Shown here: positions 37,398 to 45,906 of the stretch, one piece after another
Layout: each line of letters starts with the position of its first letter
Numbering within the stretch: position 1 is the first letter of the stretch
NCBI RefSeq assembly: GCF_024158915.1
Contig: NZ_JAMZGF010000006.1
Location: 62,001 to 126,000 of the forward strand
Source: Chryseobacterium sp. S0630
GTDB lineage: Bacteria; Bacteroidota; Bacteroidia; Flavobacteriales; Weeksellaceae
Direction: 5' to 3'
Length of the DNA stretch: 64,000 nt
The notes under the pieces: model-generated
Seen by the model: only the letters and a program-made list of their open reading frames with translations
Told to the model about the DNA's origin: nothing
The model's database searches: none
Program-made: the position numbers and the translations under genes

Positions 37398-37874
37398 TTA
37401 GAATTTGAAGTGTGAGAAAGCCTTGTTAGCTTCCGCCATTTTGTGAGTATCAGATTTCTTTTTGAAAGCAGCACCTTCTTCTCTTGAAGCAGCTACAACT
37501 TCGTTAGCTAATTTCAAAGCCATAGACTTATCATTTCTAGCTTTAGAATATTTGATTAACCATTTCATTGCCATAGAAATCTTTCTATCAGCTCTGATTG
37601 GCATAGGGATTTGGAAGTTAGCTCCACCTACTCTTCTAGAACGTACTTCTACGTGAGGCATTACATTTGTAAGTGCATCTTTCCAGATTTCAAGTGCAGT
37701 TTTTTCGTTATCTCCTTTTTTAGTTTCTACGATCTCTAATGCATCATAGAAAATTTTGAATGCGATTGACTTCTTACCGTCAAGCATTAAGTTGTTTACG
37801 AATCTCGTTACCAATTGATCATTAAATTTCGGATCTGGTAACAACGGTCTTTTTTTCGCTTTTGTCTTTCTCAT
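37398..37874 (-). CDS. rpsG: 30S ribosomal protein S7
   Basis: 158 aa; [17 protein letters not shown] and [21 protein letters not shown] (beta-hairpin near the E site) are S7 signatures. S7 nucleates the 30S head. 23 nt after rpsL. Confidence 0.99.
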   Translation of the reverse strand: MRKTKAKKRPLLPDPKFNDQLVTRFVNNLMLDGKKSIAFKIFYDALEIVETKKGDNEKTALEIWKDALTNVMPHVEVRSRRVGGANFQIPMPIRADRKISMAMKWLIKYSKARNDKSMALKLANEVVAASREEGAAFKKKSDTHKMAEANKAFSHFKF

Positions 37875-37897
37875 TGCTTTTGTACCTTATTTAATGA

Positions 37898-38311
37898 TTA
37901 TTTTTTCTTTCCTTTTGCAGGAGCAGCAGCTGCTTGTCCTGGTTTAGGTCTCTTAGCTCCGTACTTAGATCTTCTCTGAGTTCTTCCATTTACACCAGCG
38001 GTGTCTAATGCACCTCTTACGATGTGGTAACGTACTCCCGGTAGGTCTTTCACCCTTCCGCCTCTAACCAATACTATCGAGTGCTCCTGAAGATTGTGTC
38101 CTTCGCCCGGGATATAGGCGTTAACTTCTTTACCGTTAGAAAGTCTTACCCTTGCTACTTTTCTAAGTGCAGAGTTAGGTTTCTTAGGTGTAGTTGTATA
38201 TACTCTCGTACATACACCACGTCTTTGTGGACAAGAATCTAGGGCAGCCGATTTGCTCTTCTTGGCAAGCGTGGCTCTTCCTTTTCTTACTAATTGTTGA
38301 ATAGTAGGCAT
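37898..38311 (-). CDS. rpsL: 30S ribosomal protein S12
   Basis: 137 aa; [36 protein letters not shown] and [13 protein letters not shown]. Both lysines that change in streptomycin-resistant mutants (in KKPNS and VKDLPG) are wild type. A Lys/Ala-rich C-terminal tail extends beyond the E. coli protein. First gene of the str operon with a near-consensus promoter. Confidence 0.99.
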   Translation of the reverse strand: MPTIQQLVRKGRATLAKKSKSAALDSCPQRRGVCTRVYTTTPKKPNSALRKVARVRLSNGKEVNAYIPGEGHNLQEHSIVLVRGGRVKDLPGVRYHIVRGALDTAGVNGRTQRRSKYGAKRPKPGQAAAAPAKGKKK

Positions 38312-38335
38312 TTAATTGCTTTTTATTTTAGGGTG

Positions 38336-38366
38336 CAAAAATAGTAATATTTTTTTAATCTGCAAA
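38336..38366 (-). promoter_or_regulatory. Promoter of the rpsL-rpsG-fusA-rpsJ operon
   Basis: Minus strand: TTTG (38366-38363), 19 nt, TATTTTTG (38343-38336), 24 nt to the rpsL ATG. Same spacing as the rplC promoter. Confidence 0.75.
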
Positions 38367-38631
38367 CTCTTATATAAAAATTAAAATCAAATACTTACAT
38401 CGGAAATGAAACACATTTCATGAGTATCAATATAGAAGTACAATATACATGCGGAAAACAAGCAGGAAGAAATGGATTTTACAACCTAAAAAATGAGTAT
38501 TAAATAATTATGAAATTTATCGACTCCGGATTTTCAATATTTTTTTCTTTTAAAATTAATTCCGGATATAGGATCTGATGTATTTAAAAATGTTCTTATC
38601 CTTATGAAGAGTTAAAATTTCAAATTTATTC
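38367..38631. other. Intergenic region without a recognised feature
   Basis: AT-rich sequence between the rpsL promoter and the end of the 376-aa membrane protein gene. No ORF of note, hairpin terminator or repeat stands out. Confidence 0.5.
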
Positions 38632-39762
38632 CTACATAAGATAGTTTTGAATCCATTCAATCATGGTATCATGCTGAAGATGTAAGAGAACCAATAAATA
38701 AAAAACACCGGAAAAAATAAGATATGAAGATTTCACCGGGTTATTATTGAATGATATCATTCCGGAATCATTTGTTTTTAACATCGATGTAAACACAATA
38801 AATAATAATGTGGAGTAAATATAATTCCATCTCATCCAATCAATTCCAAGATAATATAAAGGAGCAACCCAAATAAGGCAGATCATATTACAGAAAAGGT
38901 AGCTATAGAATGATTCTTTTTTAAACAGATAAATATAAAGTCCCATTTGAAATACTATAACAAGGAGCTCAATAGCATGAACCAGAAATGATAATTTGTA
39001 CTGAAGAACATAGTTAAAGTCAAAATAATATTCCAGGTCAAAAATATTCTCTTTCTGAAAAATCACTCCTCTGCTTTTCAGGATCGATAAACTTTCTCCC
39101 TGATTCACATTTCCACCTAAAAAATAGATAATACCAATACTGGCAAAAGCTGCTACTGCTATAGACAGCATGTATTTACTATTAATTTTCTGCCATTTGG
39201 AATAATTAATCCATAATAAAAAGGGAAGGAAAAAAAATCCAGCCTCGTGTATGAAAAGAAAAATGATATAAAAAATCCATAATAATGTATCATTAAGCTT
39301 AGATTTTTTTGAAAAAGAATACCACAGCATTATAAGAATCAAGATGATTTCTCTTCTCCCGGCATTTCTCACAGTCAATGCAGGAAATAAAAGAATATAA
39401 GGTGAGGCCATGATGCTCAGATAAAAAAGATCAACCTTATATTTTTTCAGGTATAAAAGCGTCCAGTACAGAATTCCCGACAACCCCACGATCTGAAGAA
39501 TAAAGATCTGAAATTGTAATTTCAATCCCGTTATATCCTGTATATAAAAAAATACATCTCCCAAAAGACCTCTTCTTTTGAAACCGCCATCTGTATAATT
39601 GATCAGCCAATCAGAAATTGTCCAGGCAGAAAATGGTTCTTCAGCTTTCAGATATAATGCGATAAAAACACCAATATAAATCAGTACAATTCCAATACTG
39701 AAATATTTTACCAGCGATCTTTCTTTATTTTCAGGGATATTAATAAGGGTGTCAAAAAGCAT
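38632..39762 (-). CDS. Polytopic inner-membrane protein, unknown function (376 aa)
   Basis: About ten hydrophobic segments. The first loop carries ISDWLINYTDGGFKRRGLLG, a motif I have seen in uncharacterised multi-pass proteins near polysaccharide genes, and a later loop has TVRNAGRREIILI. This recalls polymerase or acyl/glycosyl transferase membrane proteins, but no family is assigned. Transcribed towards the str operon, monocistronic. Divergent from dps. Confidence 0.7.
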   Translation of the reverse strand: MLFDTLINIPENKERSLVKYFSIGIVLIYIGVFIALYLKAEEPFSAWTISDWLINYTDGGFKRRGLLGDVFFYIQDITGLKLQFQIFILQIVGLSGILYWTLLYLKKYKVDLFYLSIMASPYILLFPALTVRNAGRREIILILIMLWYSFSKKSKLNDTLLWIFYIIFLFIHEAGFFFLPFLLWINYSKWQKINSKYMLSIAVAAFASIGIIYFLGGNVNQGESLSILKSRGVIFQKENIFDLEYYFDFNYVLQYKLSFLVHAIELLVIVFQMGLYIYLFKKESFYSYLFCNMICLIWVAPLYYLGIDWMRWNYIYSTLLFIVFTSMLKTNDSGMISFNNNPVKSSYLIFSGVFYLLVLLHLQHDTMIEWIQNYLM

Positions 39763-39886
39763 AATAGTCTATAATTTCTGAGGTCTGTTTTAGATAAGCA
39801 CAATATTAATACTTCCAAACTATATTTAAAAACTTTCTTATAGTTATGATCTATTAATAATCAGTAGAGTTCGGCACGATATTTCG

Positions 39887-39894
39887 TAAATTTG
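39887..39894 (+). promoter_or_regulatory. -7 element upstream of dps
   Basis: TAAATTTG matches TAnnTTTG. It gives a leader of about 100 nt. No convincing -33 element is visible. Confidence 0.4.
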
Positions 39895-39996
39895 AGGTAT
39901 ACAAATGATAAACTATCAATCACATCAAAAAAGCTTCTTCCCATACTTAATGGAAGCAGTGATTGTATCTAACCTTAAAAAAATAAATATATACAT

Positions 39997-40473
39997 ATGA
40001 AAAATGCTAGTATCATTGGCCTTAAAGAAGCCGATTGCAAAAAGATTTCAGAAAAATTAAACATTTTATTGGCTAACTATTCTGTATTCTATCAGAACAC
40101 AAGAGGTTCTCACTGGAATATTAAAGGAGAACAGTTTTTCACTCTTCACCCGAAGTTTGAGGAATTGTATAACAGCCTTGTATTAAAGATTGACGAGATT
40201 GCAGAAAGAATCCTTACGTTAGGAGCTACGCCTGCGCATAACTATTCAGATTACCTGAAGGTGGCAACCATTAAAGAAAGTAAAGAAGTAACTGATGGTA
40301 CCAAAAGTGTTGAGCAGATTCTAAGTTCATTCAAAGTGGTGATTGATCTGCAGAGAGAACTTTTAGATATTACTGATGAAGCCGGAGATGAAGGTACCAA
40401 TTCTCAAATGAGCGATTATATTACCGAGCAGGAGAAAGAAGTTTGGATGTATAACTCTTATCTTGGGAAGTAA
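39997..40473 (+). CDS. dps: Dps-family DNA-binding ferritin-like protein (158 aa)
   Basis: A four-helix ferritin-like protein with the Dps ferroxidase-site layout (NTRGSHWNIKGEQFFTLHPKF, VLKIDEIAERILTLG: His, Asp and Glu ligands). Dps forms a dodecamer that stores iron and protects DNA during starvation and peroxide stress. Its 3' end overlaps the convergent 512-aa gene by 16 bp. A degraded second copy of its last 25 codons is found at 42144-42217. Confidence 0.93.
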   Translation: MKNASIIGLKEADCKKISEKLNILLANYSVFYQNTRGSHWNIKGEQFFTLHPKFEELYNSLVLKIDEIAERILTLGATPAHNYSDYLKVATIKESKEVTDGTKSVEQILSSFKVVIDLQRELLDITDEAGDEGTNSQMSDYITEQEKEVWMYNSYLGK

Positions 40474-41996
40474 TTATATTTAAACTCTTTTAAATTTTTC
40501 CTTAAATAAGGTATGTCACTTTTTGTAACAGCATAAAAATTGACATACCTTATATGAGGATTTCTAAAATCACTCATTTTCCATTTTCCAACCAAAACCC
40601 AATTTTTGGGAATTTGACCTACAAACCATTCTGGATATATTACAGCAATTCGCGCATTTTTACGGTAACTTAATTCTCCCATAAAATACGAAAAATCATT
40701 CCCCTCAGGGTTTTTATATTTGTATTTTGCAACATCTGTACTTCCCAATCCATACATATCTAAAACTTCAATATTCGTAAAATAGGTGATTGCCCCAATA
40801 TCATTGGCTACAATTGTTTCAGAATCATAATACTTTTTTAAAAATTGTGCGAGCTTATATTGGTTGTAGTAAAGATTTTTAGAATCAGTATATAAAACCG
40901 GATGATACCAATACATTTTGAATAGTCCAAAAACTACCGAGTAGCCTACAAATAAAAAAGCAAAAAGCTTAGGAATAGAGAAACCTGAAGTTTTAAAATA
41001 AAAATCACAAATTTTAACTCCAATAAAAAGATAGGCAATCATCAAATAATTTTCATATCTGAATGTCATTATTCCAAACATGAGCTGCCCGTAAGAAGTA
41101 AGCAAAATGATGATTGGCAATGCTTCCATCTCAAGAACTCTTGGAAGTTTTACATTTCTATATCTGGAAAAAGCATACATTAAATAAAATATACTGAAAG
41201 GAAACAAATATTTGATATAATCCACATTCAAAAACTTGCTTTTCAACACTATTATACAACTTTCTGCATCTGAAACATGAAAATTACTTTTGACAAGTAC
41301 TGAATTTGGAAAAAACAAACCTCCCATAAGAAGAGAGTATAATCCATACATAATTATAGGGAAAAAACCGACAAAACCAATCAACAAGCCCTGTCTAAAT
41401 TTTTTCTGACCTACAAAAACAAAAATAACGGCAGAAATGAAGAACACACTTTCAAATCTTACTGCTCCGAGAAAAAAAACGACTATTAATAAATGGGTGA
41501 AAGCCTTCAAATCTCCTGAAGCTAATTTATTATAAAAAATAAAAAACAGAACTATGAGGAATATATGAATAGTATGCTCCATCCCTAATATAGAGGAAAG
41601 ATAAATCATTGCCAATGGCTGCAACAGAAAAATAAAAAACAGAGCAAACTTCTTTCCATATTGAAGGACAACAAAATTGGCTGCGTAAAAACTTGTTAAA
41701 ACCCCAAACGTAAGATTAATAAACAAAGGATAATAAGATGAATCCCCAAAAACTTTTATTAAAAGGCTCAAAAAGAAACTATATAATATAGATGAAGATG
41801 CCGGATCAAATGAATTGGAGTTGATAGAAAATAAAAACTGATCAGCTATATTTTTTGCTACCTCCAAATGAATATAAACATCATCAACAGGATAAAAATA
41901 GCCTACACCTTTTGGCAAAGAAAGAATCTCCGAAACTAAATAAAAAAAATAGCCTAATAGAAAAACAAAAACACTTATAAATCCGTATTTTTTCAT
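40458..41996 (-). CDS. Polytopic membrane protein, GT-C glycosyltransferase-like (512 aa)
   Basis: About ten to twelve transmembrane helices. After helix 1 comes PVDDVYIHLEVAKNIADQF, the DD motif with following helix typical of GT-C lipid-linked sugar transferases, then DPASSSILYSFFLSLL. A soluble C-terminal part has VANDIGAITYFTNIEVLDMYGLGS, also typical of that group. It is likely to transfer a sugar from a polyprenyl-phosphate donor, but the acceptor is unknown. It interrupts the dps/pncB neighbourhood on the opposite strand. Confidence 0.75.
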   Translation of the reverse strand: MKKYGFISVFVFLLGYFFYLVSEILSLPKGVGYFYPVDDVYIHLEVAKNIADQFLFSINSNSFDPASSSILYSFFLSLLIKVFGDSSYYPLFINLTFGVLTSFYAANFVVLQYGKKFALFFIFLLQPLAMIYLSSILGMEHTIHIFLIVLFFIFYNKLASGDLKAFTHLLIVVFFLGAVRFESVFFISAVIFVFVGQKKFRQGLLIGFVGFFPIIMYGLYSLLMGGLFFPNSVLVKSNFHVSDAESCIIVLKSKFLNVDYIKYLFPFSIFYLMYAFSRYRNVKLPRVLEMEALPIIILLTSYGQLMFGIMTFRYENYLMIAYLFIGVKICDFYFKTSGFSIPKLFAFLFVGYSVVFGLFKMYWYHPVLYTDSKNLYYNQYKLAQFLKKYYDSETIVANDIGAITYFTNIEVLDMYGLGSTDVAKYKYKNPEGNDFSYFMGELSYRKNARIAVIYPEWFVGQIPKNWVLVGKWKMSDFRNPHIRYVNFYAVTKSDIPYLRKNLKEFKYNYFPR

Positions 41997-42022
41997 TTTA
42001 CTGTCTAAATAAATATGGAGAA

Positions 42023-42052
42023 CAAAATTAAATTATTAAATTTTATTACAAA
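42023..42052 (-). promoter_or_regulatory. Promoter of the 512-aa membrane protein gene
   Basis: Minus strand: TTTG (42052-42049), 18 nt, TAATTTTG (42030-42023), 26 nt to the ATG at 41996. Confidence 0.6.
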
Positions 42053-42069
42053 AAAAGGACTGCATTACC

Positions 42070-42135
42070 TTTAACTCAATACCCGACAAAGATTTTCATA
42101 ACATGACCATGCAGAATACCGTTGTAAAATTACAC
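42070..42135 (+). pseudogene. Degraded 5' fragment of pncB
   Basis: Reads FNSIPDKDFHNMTMQNTVVK L H in frame, aligning with residues 6-27 of the intact pncB product 243 bp downstream (LNSILDNDFYKITMQNAVVK L F). About 45 of 66 bases match. The homology stops abruptly and is followed within 8 bp by the dps fragment. No start codon, so not expressed as a protein. Confidence 0.85.
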
Positions 42136-42143
42136 TTAAGTCA

Positions 42144-42217
42144 AACTCTCAAATGAGCGACTATATTACCGAACAGGAGAAAGAAGTATGGTGTACAATT
42201 CTTATCTTGGAAAGTAA
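42144..42217 (+). pseudogene. Degraded 3' fragment of dps
   Basis: Matches the last 25 codons of dps (NSQMSDYITEQEKEVW, then a 1-nt deletion, then YNSYLGK and the stop). Differences from the intact gene are mainly in third codon positions plus one frameshift. It lies in a different frame from the adjoining pncB fragment. Confidence 0.88.
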
Positions 42218-42285
42218 CTCCATCATAAGCATGGAAATATTTCCAAAAAATCGCCTTACATTTAGGGAATTATATTTTTTATTTT

Positions 42286-42293
42286 TATATTTG
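42286..42293 (+). promoter_or_regulatory. -7 element of pncB
   Basis: TATATTTG fits TAnnTTTG and sits 19 bp before the pncB ATG; TTTAG about 21 nt upstream is a weak -33 match. Confidence 0.6.
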
Positions 42294-42312
42294 CGTTAAA
42301 ATTACACATATT

Positions 42313-43491
42313 ATGAACGACGTGAGATTAAACTCTATCCTTGATAATGATTTCTATAAAATAACCATGCAGAATGCTGTGGTAAAGCTATTTCCGGGTT
42401 CTATTGTAAAATATGAATTTATCAACAGGGGAAAGCACCACTTTCCAGAAGGGTTTGATGCTGCTTTAAGAGAAGCTGTGAATAAAATGGCTGAACTTAA
42501 GCTTACGAAGGATGAAAAAAAGTTCATGGCAAGAACATGTCCTTATATAGATTTACCCTATCTTGATTTTTTAGAAGGCTACCATTATGACCCATCTGAA
42601 GTAAAAATTCATCAGGAAGGAGGTGATCTTTCCGTTATTGTGGAAGGACTTTGGTACAGAACCATACTTTGGGAAGTTCCGTTGCTGGCACTGATCAGTG
42701 AGCTGCATTACGAAATGAACCACATGGAAAGAGATTCCAACGAAGTGGTGATGAGCAAAACAATCGAAAAGGCTGACTCATTGGGTAGACTTGGAGTAAC
42801 GTTTGCAGAATTCGGAACGAGAAGAAGACACTCTTACAAGGTACAGAATCTTGTAATGGAAGCTTTAACTCAGAAAAAAGAATCTACATTTATCGGAAGT
42901 TCAAACGTTCATTTTGCAATGAAGTACGGCGTAAAACCAATCGGAACGCATGCTCACGAATGGTTTATGTTCCACGCAGCCGAATATGGATTCAAGATGG
43001 CTAATGAAATGGCCCTGGAACACTGGGTAGACGTTTACAGAGGTGATCTTGGAGTGGCCTTGTCTGATACTTATACTACCGATGTTTTCTTCCAACAGTT
43101 CGACAAAAAATTTGCGAAGCTTTTCGATGGGGTTCGTCATGACAGTGGTGATGCTTTGGAATTTGCTGACAAGACCATTGCCCACTATCAAAGAAACGGG
43201 ATTAATCCGATGTTTAAATATATTATTTTTTCTGATGCCTTAAATCTTGAAAAAGTAGAGGAAATCACCAATTACTGCAGAGGAAAAATTGGTATCTCAT
43301 TCGGAATCGGAACCAATCTTACCAATGATGTAGGATTGAAGCCAATGAACATCGTCATGAAACTCATCGGTGTACAGGCTCCCAATAAGGAATGGATTCC
43401 TACGGTAAAACTTTCCGATGAACATGGTAAATATACCGGAGATCCAAAGATGATTGAATTGGCGAAAGAATTTTTAAGAATTAAAGATTAG
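42313..43491 (+). CDS. pncB: Nicotinate phosphoribosyltransferase
   Basis: 392 aa, full length against E. coli PncB (400 aa). Motifs include DNDFYKITMQNAVVKLFPG, EFGTRRRHSYKVQNLVMEA with the His phosphorylated during catalysis, IGTHAHEW, GVRHDSGDALEFADKT and FGIGTNLTNDVG. It converts nicotinate and PRPP to nicotinate mononucleotide in NAD salvage. Monocistronic, with its own promoter and terminator. Confidence 0.97.
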   Translation: MNDVRLNSILDNDFYKITMQNAVVKLFPGSIVKYEFINRGKHHFPEGFDAALREAVNKMAELKLTKDEKKFMARTCPYIDLPYLDFLEGYHYDPSEVKIHQEGGDLSVIVEGLWYRTILWEVPLLALISELHYEMNHMERDSNEVVMSKTIEKADSLGRLGVTFAEFGTRRRHSYKVQNLVMEALTQKKESTFIGSSNVHFAMKYGVKPIGTHAHEWFMFHAAEYGFKMANEMALEHWVDVYRGDLGVALSDTYTTDVFFQQFDKKFAKLFDGVRHDSGDALEFADKTIAHYQRNGINPMFKYIIFSDALNLEKVEEITNYCRGKIGISFGIGTNLTNDVGLKPMNIVMKLIGVQAPNKEWIPTVKLSDEHGKYTGDPKMIELAKEFLRIKD

Positions 43492-43517
43492 TAACCTCAT
43501 CAGAACAATTAGATACA

Positions 43518-43542
43518 AACCTCGAAGTTATCGAGGTTTTTT
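43518..43542 (+). terminator. Terminator of pncB
   Basis: AACCTCGA / TCGAGGTT with a 5-nt loop and a T tract. Confidence 0.88.
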
Positions 43543-43616
43543 GTTTTATATCATCACTTAAAATTCAGTTTTCAAAAATCTATAAGGATTTATTATATTT
43601 ATCAAAATAAAACAAG

Positions 43617-44087
43617 ATGAAATCAAGAACATTACTACTCGCAGGTCTTCTCATATCAGCTTTTTCCTTTGCTCAGGAAAAGAAAACGGAAAAGCCTAAA
43701 TATAATCAGGAACTGGCCAATTCTTTAGGAGCTGACAAATATGGAATGAAACCTTATACGATTGTCATGCTGACATCAGGTTCTGCTAAAATTGAAGACA
43801 AAGCTAAAATGGGAGAACTCATGAAAGGCCATATGATGAATATCGGGAAACTGGCAGATGAAGGCAAAATTGTTGTTGCCGGACCTTTTCTTGAAAAGAA
43901 TAAAGAAAACTACCGCGGCATGTTTATTTTCAACACCAAATCTAAGGAAGAAGCTGAACAATGGGTAAAAACCGATCCTGCGGTTCAGGCTGGTGTTTTC
44001 AGCTATGAAATTTTCCCTTGGTATGGTTCAGCAGCGCTACCTTTGTATCTAAAGCATCACGATGAAATCTCAAAAGAAAATCCTTAA
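43617..44087 (+). CDS. Exported YCII-domain protein (156 aa)
   Basis: Signal peptide (MKSRTLLLAGLLISAFSFAQ). The domain at about 45-135 shows the YCII-like pattern (YTIVMLTSGSAKIED, HMMNIGKLADEGKIVVAGPF, MFIFNTKSKEEAEQWVKTDP, VQAGVFSYEIFPWYG). YCII proteins are small ferredoxin-fold enzymes or binding proteins with a conserved His-Asp pair; their substrates are mostly unknown. Export of such a domain is notable. Monocistronic. Confidence 0.85.
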   Translation: MKSRTLLLAGLLISAFSFAQEKKTEKPKYNQELANSLGADKYGMKPYTIVMLTSGSAKIEDKAKMGELMKGHMMNIGKLADEGKIVVAGPFLEKNKENYRGMFIFNTKSKEEAEQWVKTDPAVQAGVFSYEIFPWYGSAALPLYLKHHDEISKENP

Positions 44088-44095
44088 TAAATAAG

Positions 44096-44121
44096 AAATC
44101 CCTCAGTTGAGGGATTTTTTT
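44096..44121. terminator. Terminator between the YCII gene and the first GG-leader peptide gene
   Basis: AAATCCCTC, 4-nt loop, GAGGGATTT and a T run; usable for both convergent genes. Confidence 0.85.
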
Positions 44122-44122
44122 C

Positions 44123-44290
44123 TTAATCAAAACAGATATAGGGTTTTCTTGGTGGATAACAGCAATAAGGATTGCTGCAGAATATATATCCTGCCGGGCA
44201 GCCTCCATCTACAGGTGTTTCACAAGCTAATGCTGCGCCACCTAAAACAGTTTTCAACTCTTTTCTGTTTAAGCTTTTTAAATTTTTCAT
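44123..44290 (-). CDS. GG-leader cysteine-rich peptide, bacteriocin-like precursor (55 aa)
   Basis: A small ORF of 55 codons. The N-terminal 18 residues (MKNLKSLNRKELKTVLGG) have the double-glycine leader pattern LxRxELKxVxGG used by C39-peptidase ABC exporters. The core has seven Cys (ACETP, GGCPAG, FCSNPYCCYP, ICFD), so a disulphide-bonded or modified product is expected. Comparable short peptides are numerous in Chryseobacterium and are called bacteriocin-like. No exporter gene is visible nearby. Confidence 0.8.
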   Translation of the reverse strand: MKNLKSLNRKELKTVLGGAALACETPVDGGCPAGYIFCSNPYCCYPPRKPYICFD

Positions 44291-44428
44291 GATTAATTTA
44301 GTTTAATTTCCTACTCTTTAAGATTTTCGGATTCCTCTTTATTATTTCTCTTTACCTGGAAATAAATATACAATTTATTTTTAAATCCACTACATTTCAA
44401 ATCATTATCTGCAAACATTTGAGAAATA

Positions 44429-44462
44429 AAAAAGAGACTGTCTTTTGTGACAGTCTCTTTTT
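44429..44462 (-). terminator. Terminator of the MACPF lipoprotein gene
   Basis: 14-bp perfect stem (AAAAAGAGACTGTC / GACAGTCTCTTTTT) with a 6-nt loop, 18 bp after the stop. Confidence 0.9.
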
Positions 44463-44479
44463 ACAGTTATCATTTTAAA

Positions 44480-45880
44480 TTAAAAAATATCGCTACCTAT
44501 TGTATAGCCATTTGTACCATTTATTTTTTTAACTGCATTATTATTAAATCTATATTTATTATAAATACCAATATTTGGAATATATCTTAAAGTATTGCCT
44601 TCTCTCATATAAATCTTATTGGTATAATTGTCCTGTTTAAGATCATTATCAGGCGTTAAATCTGCTCCACGTTCTACTGTTGATAAATTGCTTGGGCTCA
44701 CCGTAGCAATTTCACCACTGGTAATATTAAATAATCCATAAAGAGTCATAGGGCTTTGGATATATCTCAGTTTGTTTTCAAACATAAAAAAGATCTGGTT
44801 GGTTGCAGGATTTCTAACAAAATTACCATTGACAAGGTTTGCCGTATTGGTATAATCTAATCTCACCTGATTATCAATTAAATATTGATCGATATAAGCT
44901 TTCAATTGAGCTTTCTTCACTGGATCTTTAATAAGTTCATAAAGAGGAACCAAACCATTGCTTCCAAACTCTACCAATACCGCATTCGTTGGTGTTGAAC
45001 TGTTCTGCCAGCTGGAAATATTAATTTTAGGATTCGCCTGATCTAGGTCCAACTCTCCTACCAAACTCTTAGACGGATCTCCTCCTCTTGTTTTAAAGGA
45101 TAGTTTTCTGGAAAAGTTTTTATTGGATTCTGAAGTATCTACATCGTTATCAACATTGGCATCAAAAATACTTTTTACACCCACCTTAACACCCACTCTG
45201 GCTGCCTTTTCACGGCTTTGATTCGTTGTTTCAGATTGGAACATTACATCTAGCTTAGCACCGGTATAAATATCTACCGCAACGTGGGTTCCATAATCGT
45301 TTACAATCTGTGCAGGGCTGTTGTTCTGTAGATCACTCGTAAACTCCGGAGTCAGATAATCTGATAATAAAACAGGAGTAGCATTAAATCTGAATCTTCT
45401 TTGTTTAATTAAAAGATTATAGCTTCCATAAATATATTTAGCATCAAATTTATTGGTTGTAGTATTACTCACCGAAGAACTAAAAGTAACAGAAATGAGC
45501 TTTTTAAATAAAGAGAATCCTGCTGTTGCTCCTACCTTCGTAGATACCATTTTTGAGTACGCTTCTGCATTTTCACCGTATTCTTCAAGATATTCCTGAG
45601 AAAATACATTATCAGTAATCAATCTTCCGGCCTGTTCGTTTTTGAACTTTTCAAGATCAATTACCTGATATCCTGAGGAGTTTGAATTTGCATATTCTCC
45701 AGTTGCGTTATAACCATATCCTAAGATGTCATAAGCGCCATCACCAGCAAATTTAGCCGAATTTCTCCCTGAACTTTTTTTTGAGTTTTCATTTTGGTTA
45801 GAATTTTCAAATTCTTCAGTAGAGCAAGATGTTAAAAACAGCAAAACAATACTGGTAAAAAAGAAACTTAGTTTTTTCAT
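44480..45880 (-). CDS. MACPF (perforin-like) domain lipoprotein (466 aa)
   Basis: Lipoprotein signal with lipobox LTSC (Cys19) and an Asn/Ser-rich linker, then a domain from about 48 to 330. It shows the MACPF signature at 194-206 (NDYGTHVAVDIYTG: Y-G-T-H followed by a Gly-containing turn, where classical members have GG). The C-terminal 130 residues repeat a beta motif (LRYIQSPMTLYGLFN, LRYIPNIGIYNKYRF), which suggests a binding domain. Bacteroidota MACPF lipoproteins include the secreted antimicrobial proteins BSAP-1 to -4 that kill sister strains. A similar contact-toxin role is plausible but not shown. Confidence 0.82.
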   Translation of the reverse strand: MKKLSFFFTSIVLLFLTSCSTEEFENSNQNENSKKSSGRNSAKFAGDGAYDILGYGYNATGEYANSNSSGYQVIDLEKFKNEQAGRLITDNVFSQEYLEEYGENAEAYSKMVSTKVGATAGFSLFKKLISVTFSSSVSNTTTNKFDAKYIYGSYNLLIKQRRFRFNATPVLLSDYLTPEFTSDLQNNSPAQIVNDYGTHVAVDIYTGAKLDVMFQSETTNQSREKAARVGVKVGVKSIFDANVDNDVDTSESNKNFSRKLSFKTRGGDPSKSLVGELDLDQANPKINISSWQNSSTPTNAVLVEFGSNGLVPLYELIKDPVKKAQLKAYIDQYLIDNQVRLDYTNTANLVNGNFVRNPATNQIFFMFENKLRYIQSPMTLYGLFNITSGEIATVSPSNLSTVERGADLTPDNDLKQDNYTNKIYMREGNTLRYIPNIGIYNKYRFNNNAVKKINGTNGYTIGSDIF

Positions 45881-45898
45881 ATTTTTATTTTAAGTGCA

Positions 45899-45906
45899 CA
45901 AACTTA
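45899..45906 (-). promoter_or_regulatory. -7 element of the MACPF gene
   Basis: TAAGTTTG on the minus strand, 18 bp before the ATG. A TGACATA-N2-TCA partial dyad lies about 30 bp further upstream. Confidence 0.45.

Noticed and set aside
42298..42308. AAAATTACAC shared by the pncB leader and the end of the pncB fragment
   Set aside because: Ten AT-rich bases can coincide by chance; too short to support a breakpoint claim.
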